Assembly: GCA_003135035.1 (NCBI GenBank)
Contig: PLDE01000177.1
Coordinates: 1 to 5,143 of the forward strand
Direction of reading: 5' to 3'
Length of the DNA stretch: 5,143 nucleotides
Source of the DNA: Candidatus Dormiibacterota bacterium
GTDB taxonomy: Bacteria; Chloroflexota; Dormibacteria; Aeolococcales; Bog-877
Numbering within the stretch: the first letter of the stretch is position 1; every line of letters begins with the position of its first letter. Below the pieces are notes generated by a model. That model was not told where the DNA came from and made no database searches. It was given only the letters and a program-made list of their open reading frames with translations. This document shows positions 1-4,127 of the stretch, one piece after another. The translations under genes were made by a program, and so were the position numbers.

Positions 1-159
1 GCCCTGGGATGTCTGATTGGGGTGCTCATCCCGCTCGGGGCGAGCGCCATCCATCCCCTGGCGACGGTGGTTCTGGCAGTAGCCCTGGCGGGAGCGGTGG
101 CGCTCTTCACCCGCTGGTACGGTGGGCGTCTGGTCAAGGAGCTGGGGCTCGGGCTCTAG
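1..159 (+). CDS. C-terminal fragment of a probable membrane protein, family unknown
   Basis: An open frame enters from the left edge and ends at TAG 157-159, giving 52 residues. It is rich in Leu, Val, Ala and Gly, with two hydrophobic stretches at about fragment residues 1-15 (LGCLIGVLIPLGASA) and 20-36 (LATVVLAVALAGAVALF). They are followed by a basic, Arg/Lys-containing end (TRWYGGRLVKELGLGL). This is the pattern of the last one or two transmembrane helices of an inner-membrane protein with a short tail that is cytoplasmic by the positive-inside rule. No family signature is present in so short a piece. Multi-pass glycosyltransferases or lipid/polysaccharide flippases are possible, but nothing here decides. 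The 114-base gap to rpsF suggests a separate transcript. The coding call rests on the coherent hydrophobic composition and clean stop. Confidence 0.6.
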   Translation, partial: ALGCLIGVLIPLGASAIHPLATVVLAVALAGAVALFTRWYGGRLVKELGLGL

Positions 160-201
160 TCGCGCCGCCCGACCTCGCGATCCGTCCCGACCTGACCCGG
201 A

Positions 202-210
202 TGCTAGACT
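202..210 (+). promoter_or_regulatory. Possible extended -10 promoter for the rpsF-ssb-rpsR operon
   Basis: TGCTAGACT at 202-210 has the TGn extension followed by TAGACT, which matches four of six bases of TATAAT including the key TA and final T. No good -35 hexamer lies 16-18 bases upstream, as expected if an extended -10 compensates. Transcription would start near 217 and give a leader of about 57 bases before the rpsF start codon. This is a motif match only. Confidence 0.35.
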
Positions 211-227
211 TCGACTCCCCTGCACCC

Positions 228-249
228 GGTACCCAGCCGGCTGCATACC
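228..249 (+). promoter_or_regulatory. Small hairpin with CCGG loop in the rpsF leader, candidate S6:S18 autoregulatory site
   Basis: GGTA (228-231) pairs with TACC (246-249). After a small internal loop (CC opposite CA), CAG (234-236) pairs with CTG (241-243), leaving CCGG (237-240) as the apical loop. The core CAGCCGGCTG (234-243) is a perfect palindrome. bS6-bS18 complexes are known to bind a CCG-containing structured motif in rpsF leaders of many bacteria, resembling their 16S rRNA site. The position just before the ribosome binding site and the exposed CCG fit this. The helices are short, so the assignment is tentative. Confidence 0.3.
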
Positions 250-260
250 CACAGGATCTG

Positions 261-265
261 GGAGG
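261..265 (+). promoter_or_regulatory. Ribosome binding site that fixes the rpsF TTG start
   Basis: GGAGG at 261-265 lies 8 bases before the TTG at 274. That ideal spacing, together with the start of the bS6 homology (NREYELFYIIRP) right after it, supports TTG as the true start. No ATG or GTG alternative fits the protein's conserved N-terminus. Confidence 0.8.
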
Positions 266-273
266 CACCTGCC

Positions 274-765
274 TTGAATCGCGAGTACGAACTCTTCTAC
301 ATCATCCGGCCTGATATCGACGAGGATCAGGTGCGAGTCGCCATGGACGAAGTCGCGTCGCTGATCGCTGGCCATGGTGGTGAGATGACCAAGTCGTCTC
401 TTTGGGGACGGCGCCGACTCGCCTATCCCATAGCTGGCTTCAACGACGGTTATTACGCGCTCAAGGAGCTGGCTCTGCCGGCGGAAAAAGTGCGCGAGCT
501 AGAGCGCCAGCTCCGCCTCGACGAGCGCGTGATCCGGCACCTGATCAGCCTCAAGCAGGTCTACTATCTCCCGGGGGATGAGGACCGCCGAGGCCGGGTG
601 AGGACTCGCAGCAAGGATCGTGCCGATGCCGCCGACGGAATCGCCCCCGATGCTGGAGAAGTGGGGGACGATGCTCTGGAGGCAAAAGTTGCCGAGGACG
701 ACGGTTTCCCCGATGAGGATCGGGATCCGGTGGCACCCGCCGCCGCCGCAGACGGGGAGGAGTAG
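274..765 (+). CDS. rpsF: Small ribosomal subunit protein bS6 with a long acidic C-terminal tail
   Basis: bS6 sits on the platform of the 30S subunit, where it binds the central domain of 16S rRNA as a heterodimer with bS18, encoded two genes downstream. The first ~98 residues form the typical bS6 domain: the N-terminal strand with YELFYIIRP, the central WGRRRLAYPI segment, then GYYALKEL and the LDERVIRHLISL helix/strand region near residue 90. The protein is 163 residues, against about 95-135 for most homologues. The surplus is a tail from about residue 100 that is first basic (RRGRVRTRSKDR) and then strongly acidic and Ala/Pro-rich, ending in GEE. The tail is low-complexity and probably disordered. 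Acidic bS6 tails occur in other bacteria, and in E. coli RimK adds glutamates there. The start is TTG 274, chosen for its ribosome binding site. The stop TAG 763-765 is 2 bases before ssb, so the two are probably translationally coupled. Confidence 0.96.
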   Translation: MNREYELFYIIRPDIDEDQVRVAMDEVASLIAGHGGEMTKSSLWGRRRLAYPIAGFNDGYYALKELALPAEKVRELERQLRLDERVIRHLISLKQVYYLPGDEDRRGRVRTRSKDRADAADGIAPDAGEVGDDALEAKVAEDDGFPDEDRDPVAPAAAADGEE

Positions 766-767
766 AG

Positions 768-1247
768 ATGGCAGGTTCGCTGAATCGAGTGATGCTGATC
801 GGCCGCTGCACTGCCGATCCCGAGATGCGCTATCTCCCCAGCGGTGTCCCCGTGACCCAGCTACGGATCGCTACCAACCGCTATGGCAGTTCGCAGGATG
901 GCGAGCGCCGCGAGTTCACTGATTACCACGATGTGGTGGTCTGGAACATTGGCCAGCGCAAGCTCGCTGAGCTGGCCGGACAGTTTCTGCACAAGGGCAG
1001 CCTGGTGTACATCGAGGGTCGCTTGCAGACGCGCTCCTGGGATGGCCAAGACGGGCAGAAGCGCTACCGCACCGAGGTCAACTGCAACGACATCCAGTTC
1101 TTGGACTCCAAGGGAGCGACCTCGGAGGGAGGGGACACCGGCCCGCGGGTGCAGGCGTTTCCGTCCGGTGGCGGTAGCGAAGAGCCTTCTCCCACGCCGG
1201 CAAATTCACCGGATGGGGACATCGACCCCGACGACATTCCCTTCTAG
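768..1247 (+). CDS. ssb: Single-stranded DNA-binding protein SSB
   Basis: SSB coats single-stranded DNA during replication, repair and recombination and recruits partner proteins through its C-terminal tip. The 159-residue product has the bacterial SSB OB fold at about residues 4-112: the opening LNRVMLIGRCTADPEMRYLPSG, VTQLRIATNR, the DYHDVVVW strand, the GQFLHKGSLVYIEGRLQTRSW segment, and a final strand around NCNDIQFL. A Gly/Ser/Pro-rich linker (about 114-149) follows. The tip DPDDIPF matches the conserved acidic DDDIPF-type tail that binds partner proteins, so the gene is complete and probably functional. The ATG at 768 is preceded by GGAGGAG (756-762) within the end of rpsF, and only 2 bases separate the genes. 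Its place between rpsF and rpsR is the standard bacterial arrangement. Confidence 0.97.
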   Translation: MAGSLNRVMLIGRCTADPEMRYLPSGVPVTQLRIATNRYGSSQDGERREFTDYHDVVVWNIGQRKLAELAGQFLHKGSLVYIEGRLQTRSWDGQDGQKRYRTEVNCNDIQFLDSKGATSEGGDTGPRVQAFPSGGGSEEPSPTPANSPDGDIDPDDIPF

Positions 1248-1269
1248 TCCAGTCGTGAACCATCCCTAC

Positions 1270-1283
1270 GGAGGCTGAGAGAA
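1270..1283 (+). promoter_or_regulatory. Ribosome binding region of rpsR with unusually long spacing
   Basis: GGAGG at 1270-1274 is the obvious Shine-Dalgarno match, but it lies 15 bases before the ATG at 1290, well beyond the usual 5-9. A weaker purine run, GAGAGAA (1277-1283), is better placed 6 bases before the ATG and could be used instead. No in-frame alternative start codon fits the stronger site: the in-frame CTG at 1275 directly abuts it. Confidence 0.5.
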
Positions 1284-1289
1284 CAGAGT

Positions 1290-1523
1290 ATGTCGGAGTA
1301 CGCGCGGCGCCGTCCGCGCAAGGTTTGCAACTTCTGCCTGGAACGAATCGTGGAGGTGGACCACAAGGAGGTCTCCCGCCTGCGTCGCTACATCAGTGAG
1401 CGGGGCAAGATCCTTCCCCGCCGGGTGACCGGCACCTGCTCACTGCATCAACGTCGCCTCACGGTGGCGCTCAAGCGCGCTCGTCACATGGCGCTCCTAC
1501 CCTTCGCCACCGACCAGCACTGA
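1290..1523 (+). CDS. rpsR: Small ribosomal subunit protein bS18, zinc-binding (C+) type
   Basis: bS18 is a 30S platform protein that binds 16S rRNA together with bS6. The 77-residue product matches the family over nearly its whole length: the basic N-terminus (YARRRPRKVC), VDHKEVSRLRRYIS, ERGKILPRRVTGTC and the conserved end LKRARHMALLPF. Cys13 and Cys16 (CNFC), Cys50 and His53 (CSLH) form the candidate Zn site of the C+ form of bS18. Paralogous C- forms lacking these ligands are used by many actinobacteria under zinc limitation and are controlled by Zur, so this copy should be the zinc-replete one. ATG 1290 gives the expected family length. The gene is 42 bases after ssb and is probably in the same transcript. 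No rplI follows. Confidence 0.96.
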   Translation: MSEYARRRPRKVCNFCLERIVEVDHKEVSRLRRYISERGKILPRRVTGTCSLHQRRLTVALKRARHMALLPFATDQH

Positions 1524-1537
1524 TCCCGCCTCCGCCC

Positions 1538-1557
1538 AGGTGGACAAAGGTGGACAC
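1538..1557 (+). repeat. Tandem 10-bp direct repeat AGGTGGACA(A/C)
   Basis: AGGTGGACAA (1538-1547) is followed directly by AGGTGGACAC (1548-1557), a 9-of-10 identical tandem pair with a one-helical-turn period. No third copy follows in register. It lies in the intergenic space between rpsR and the ROK kinase gene, 20-40 bases upstream of a possible -10. Each unit contains TGGACA, which matches five of six bases of the TTGACA -35 consensus. It could be a direct-repeat operator. The period and GTGG core recall the mraZ-box style of repeats (TGGGN units spaced by 5 bases), but that is only a resemblance. Confidence 0.55.
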
Positions 1558-1582
1558 AGATCCAAGCTGGGCGCGGTAAAGT
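1551..1582 (+). promoter_or_regulatory. Possible promoter for the ROK kinase gene
   Basis: TAAAGT at 1577-1582 matches four of six bases of TATAAT, and TGGACA at 1551-1556 matches five of six of TTGACA. The spacer is 20 bases, longer than the preferred 16-18, so the pairing is doubtful. The -10 sits in a weak hairpin (GGGCGC 1569-1574 with GTGCCC 1581-1586) that lacks a T-run and is not a terminator. A separate promoter is plausible because the 95-base gap follows the end of the ribosomal operon. Confidence 0.3.
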
Positions 1583-1605
1583 GCCCGAGGGGATGGCAGT
1601 AGGTC

Positions 1606-1611
1606 AGGAGG
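1606..1611 (+). promoter_or_regulatory. Ribosome binding site that fixes the ROK kinase TTG start
   Basis: AGGAGG at 1606-1611 is a full Shine-Dalgarno core placed 7 bases before the TTG at 1619. No ATG or GTG lies closer to the kinase domain with a comparable site, so TTG is accepted even though it adds a basic N-terminal stretch. Confidence 0.75.
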
Positions 1612-1618
1612 CCAGATA

Positions 1619-2434
1619 TTGGCGCGTCCCACTGAGTCAGTCAGCAGCGGCCGGCCAGCCGCAGCCCGTCGATCGCGCCCGCGCCGCCAGTCCACCCTGA
1701 CCATTGACGTTGGCGGGACCGGCATCAAAGCGGAAGTTCTGGACGCCGCCGGCAAGAGTCTTGGTGGCCCGGTCCGGGTCAAGACCGAGTATCCCCTGGC
1801 TCCCCGGGGCATGATCCAGGTGTTCAAGAAGCTGGGGGAAGCCAGCCCTGCTTTCGACCGCGTCTCAGTGGGCTTTCCCGGAGTGGTACGGGGTGGAGTG
1901 GTGCGCAGCGCTCCCCACTTCATCCGGGAGGGCGGTGAGGGGACTCCGATCTCTAGACCGTTGCAGAGGGCCTGGGATCGATTCGATCTGGCTCGAGGAA
2001 CAGCCAGAGCGCTGGGCAAGCCGACCAGGGTTGGCAACGATGCCGAGGTCCAGGGCATGGCGGTTATCAAAGGGAAGGGGCTGGAAGTGGTGATAACCCT
2101 GGGCACCGCCTTCGGGAGCGCAATCTTCCAGGACGGTGAGCTGGCGGTGCACCTGGAACTGGCGCACCACCCCTGCCACAACGGCAAGACCTACAGCGAG
2201 TACGTCGGTGAGGCGGCCCGCCAAAAGGTTGGCGACAAGCGCTGGAATCGCCGAGTTCTGCGCTCGGTCGAGTTGGTCCGCGCTCTACTCTTCTTCGATC
2301 ACCTCTACGTCGGGGGTGGCAACTCAACTCACGTCAAGATCGCGCTCGGGGACGAGGTCACCCTGGTCGACAATTCCGCCGGCCTGCTGGGCGGAATCAA
2401 GCTCTGGCAGACGAACGGGAGAGTTCGCGCCTAG
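1619..2434 (+). CDS. ROK-family sugar kinase, polyphosphate glucokinase-like
   Basis: This is probably a cytoplasmic hexose kinase (glucose to glucose 6-phosphate) using ATP or inorganic polyphosphate as phosphate donor. The 271-residue product carries the ASKHA kinase signatures in order. They are phosphate-1 loop DVGGTGIK (residues 30-37), sugar-region GFPG (85-88), GNDAE (139-143) with Asp141 as the expected catalytic base, phosphate-2 loop TLGTAFGSAI (160-169), ELAHH (180-184) equivalent to the ROK ExGH motif, and YVGGGN (230-235). The C-terminal NSAGLLGGIKLW helix closes the fold. The cysteine-rich zinc motif of regulatory ROK proteins (CxCGxxGC type) is absent, which fits the polyphosphate glucokinase-like branch. 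The first ~25 residues are Arg/Ser/Pro-rich and unlike the family. Start codon TTG 1619 has a strong ribosome binding site. Substrate and donor cannot be read from sequence alone, and allose, mannose or fructose kinase activity is possible. serA begins 89 bases downstream. Confidence 0.85.
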   Translation: MARPTESVSSGRPAAARRSRPRRQSTLTIDVGGTGIKAEVLDAAGKSLGGPVRVKTEYPLAPRGMIQVFKKLGEASPAFDRVSVGFPGVVRGGVVRSAPHFIREGGEGTPISRPLQRAWDRFDLARGTARALGKPTRVGNDAEVQGMAVIKGKGLEVVITLGTAFGSAIFQDGELAVHLELAHHPCHNGKTYSEYVGEAARQKVGDKRWNRRVLRSVELVRALLFFDHLYVGGGNSTHVKIALGDEVTLVDNSAGLLGGIKLWQTNGRVRA

Positions 2435-2441
2435 CTTTCGA

Positions 2442-2447
2442 TAGACT
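2442..2447 (+). promoter_or_regulatory. Possible -10 element upstream of serA
   Basis: TAGACT at 2442-2447 is the same hexamer as the proposed -10 before rpsF, and it lies in the 89-base gap between the kinase stop and the serA ATG. It lacks the TGn extension, and no convincing -35 is visible 16-18 bases upstream. If used, transcription would start near 2454 and give a leader of about 70 bases. Read-through from the kinase gene is equally possible, since no terminator is seen. Confidence 0.25.
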
Positions 2448-2511
2448 GAGCCCGGCCAGGGAGGCATTGCTGTCCGCCGGCTGCCCCCGCAGCCCGTTCG
2501 CGCCAGCGCCT

Positions 2512-2515
2512 GAGG
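2512..2515 (+). promoter_or_regulatory. Ribosome binding site supporting the serA ATG at 2524
   Basis: GAGG (2512-2515) is 8 bases before ATG 2524, where the family's expected N-terminus begins shortly after. A stronger AGGGAGG (2458-2464) exists further upstream, but it is only 2 bases from an in-frame TTG (2467) and 5 from an in-frame CTG (2470). Using either would add 18-19 Pro/Ala-rich residues with no counterpart in the family. Confidence 0.6.
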
Positions 2516-2523
2516 TACTTGTC

Positions 2524-4122
2524 ATGTCTTCGCCGTTAACTCCCGCTCGGCCCCGGATTCTGGTGGCCGATCCGATCGCTGAGGACGGTGTCGAGCGGCT
2601 CCGGGCGGCGGGCGATGTCGAGGTGGCTCTCAAGCTCACCGAGGACCAGCTGGTGGAGCGGGTCGCCCCCTTCCAGGCTCTGGTGGTGCGCAGCGAAACC
2701 AAAGTGACCGCCCGGGTGATCGCGGCGGGTTCCGAGCTTCGAGTCATCGGCCGAGCTGGAGTCGGCGTCGACAACATCGACGTCGAGGCGGCCAGCGCCA
2801 GCGGGGTTCTCGTGGTCAACGCTCCCACCGGAAACACGGTGGCCGCCGCCGAGCACACCCTGGCTCTGATGCTGGCCCTGGCCCGCAACGTGGCCCGCGG
2901 CGACGCCACCCTCCGGGCCGGGCAGTGGGAGCGTTCCAAGTTGGTGGGCGGCGAACTTCGGGGCAAGACTCTGGCGGTTGTGGGACTCGGCAAGATCGGC
3001 ACCGAGGTGGCTCGGATGGCCCAGGGACTGCAAATGCGAGTCGTCGCCTTCGATCCCTTGGTCTCCCAGGAGCGGGCCGAACAGCTCGGCGTAGAACTGC
3101 TCTCGCTGGAGGATGCCTTGGTCCAAGCGGACGTGCTCACTGTCCACACCCCCCTCAGCGACGCCACCCGGGGCCTGATCGGAGCCCAGCAGCTGGCCCG
3201 GCTGCCCAAGGGGGCGAGAGTTCTCAACGTCGGCCGGGGCGGCATCATCGACGAGGCAGCTCTGGCGGCAGCGGTGCACGACGGCCACCTAGCCGGCGCC
3301 GCCGTCGACGTCTTCACCAAGGAGCCGCCGCTGCCAGATAACCCCTTGCTTCAGGAGCCCGGAATCCTGCTAACCCCGCACCTCGGTGCGTCAACCGTTG
3401 AAGCGCAGCTCTCCGTGGCCACGGATGTCGCTGACCAGATAGCCCAGGTGCTGGCCGGCCAACCTGCTCGGTGGGCGGTCAACGCCCCCGCCATTCCTCC
3501 GGAAGAGGCTGGGGTGATCGTGCCCTACCAGACTTTGGCGGCCAAGATGGGCAGTCTCTACGCTCAGTTGGGTGGCGGCCGGATCCGCCGCGTGGAGATG
3601 GTTTGCCGAGGTGAGCTGGCTGCACTCCAGCCGGGTTCCCTGACTGCCGAGGCTCTCGGCGGCATCCTCCGCACCTTCACGCAGGATCGGGTTACCGCAG
3701 TGAACGCCCGCGCCGTCGCTCGCCAGCATGGCATCGAGATCGCTGAGCAGCGGGGATCCGGTCCCAGCGCCTGGTCCAGCTCGCTGGTGCTCAGGGTCGA
3801 CGGCGACGGACCGGCGGAGATCGAGGGGACGACAGCTGGGGGCGAGTCGCGCATCGTCCGGCTGGACGGGCTTCCCATCGATCTCGTGCCCCAGGGACTG
3901 TTCCTGTTCTTCGGACATCAGGATCGGCCCGGCTTGATAGGGGCGATCGGCCAGTTGCTCGGCGAGGCCAATGTCAACATCGCCGAGATGCGCGTCGGCA
4001 GGGATGCTCCGCGGGGCCGGGCGGTAACCGCCGTCAAAGTCGACGAGACGGTGGACTCGGCACTGGCCCAGAGACTGCGCGCCATCGATGGCGTGAGCGA
4101 CCTTCACCTGGTCGAGCTCTAG
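2524..4122 (+). CDS. serA: D-3-phosphoglycerate dehydrogenase, long (ASB plus ACT) form
   Basis: SerA catalyses the NAD-dependent oxidation of 3-phosphoglycerate to 3-phosphohydroxypyruvate, the first step of the phosphorylated serine pathway, in the cytoplasm. With ATG 2524 the product is 532 residues, typical of the long mycobacterial-type enzyme. The N-terminal half-domain starts at RILVADPIAEDG and includes GRAGVGVDNID. The Rossmann domain has GLGKIG (154-159) with Asp177 (FDP) as the acidic residue that favours NAD over NADP. The catalytic residues are Arg238 (NVGRGG), Glu267 (DVFTKEP) and His286 (TPHLGAST). Residues ~325-455 form the allosteric substrate-binding (ASB) domain. Residues ~458-532 form the ACT domain (FLFFGHQDRPGLIG, then NVNIAEMRVGRD), which in relatives binds serine for feedback inhibition. 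All key residues are present. An in-frame upstream TTG at 2467 would add 19 residues but is less likely. The stop TAG 4120-4122 is 5 bases before the next gene. Confidence 0.96.
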   Translation: MSSPLTPARPRILVADPIAEDGVERLRAAGDVEVALKLTEDQLVERVAPFQALVVRSETKVTARVIAAGSELRVIGRAGVGVDNIDVEAASASGVLVVNAPTGNTVAAAEHTLALMLALARNVARGDATLRAGQWERSKLVGGELRGKTLAVVGLGKIGTEVARMAQGLQMRVVAFDPLVSQERAEQLGVELLSLEDALVQADVLTVHTPLSDATRGLIGAQQLARLPKGARVLNVGRGGIIDEAALAAAVHDGHLAGAAVDVFTKEPPLPDNPLLQEPGILLTPHLGASTVEAQLSVATDVADQIAQVLAGQPARWAVNAPAIPPEEAGVIVPYQTLAAKMGSLYAQLGGGRIRRVEMVCRGELAALQPGSLTAEALGGILRTFTQDRVTAVNARAVARQHGIEIAEQRGSGPSAWSSSLVLRVDGDGPAEIEGTTAGGESRIVRLDGLPIDLVPQGLFLFFGHQDRPGLIGAIGQLLGEANVNIAEMRVGRDAPRGRAVTAVKVDETVDSALAQRLRAIDGVSDLHLVEL

Positions 4123-4127
4123 CACGC

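Noticed and set aside
160..180. Inverted repeat TCGCG...CGCGA just after the first stop, as a terminator
   Set aside because: The stem is only 5 bp with an 11-base loop and no T-run follows, so it does not qualify as an intrinsic terminator.
9..314. Plus-strand frame across the gap before rpsF
   Set aside because: It is out of frame with the hydrophobic C-terminal fragment and overlaps the rpsF start. The Gly/Pro/Ser-rich translation has no family resemblance.
1569..1586. Hairpin GGGCGC-GGTAAA-GTGCCC as a terminator of the ribosomal operon
   Set aside because: It is followed by GAGGGG rather than a T-run, includes a G-U pair, and lies 45 bases after rpsR. It was noted only as overlapping the possible -10.
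1611..1623. GCCA...TGGC inverted repeat over the ROK kinase start codon
   Set aside because: A 4-bp stem with a 5-base loop is too short to claim as a translational control element.
1471..2187. Minus-strand frame of 238 codons opposite the ROK kinase
   Set aside because: The composition is typical of an antisense artefact, and the plus strand carries all kinase motifs.
2397..3320. Minus-strand frames of 307 and 250 codons opposite the first half of serA
   Set aside because: The translations are low-complexity (Ser/Arg/Thr/Ala-rich) and mirror serA, which has complete catalytic motifs on the plus strand.
3391..4125. Minus-strand frame of 244 codons opposite the second half of serA
   Set aside because: It overlaps the ASB and ACT domains of serA completely, has no recognisable motif, and is a codon-bias shadow.
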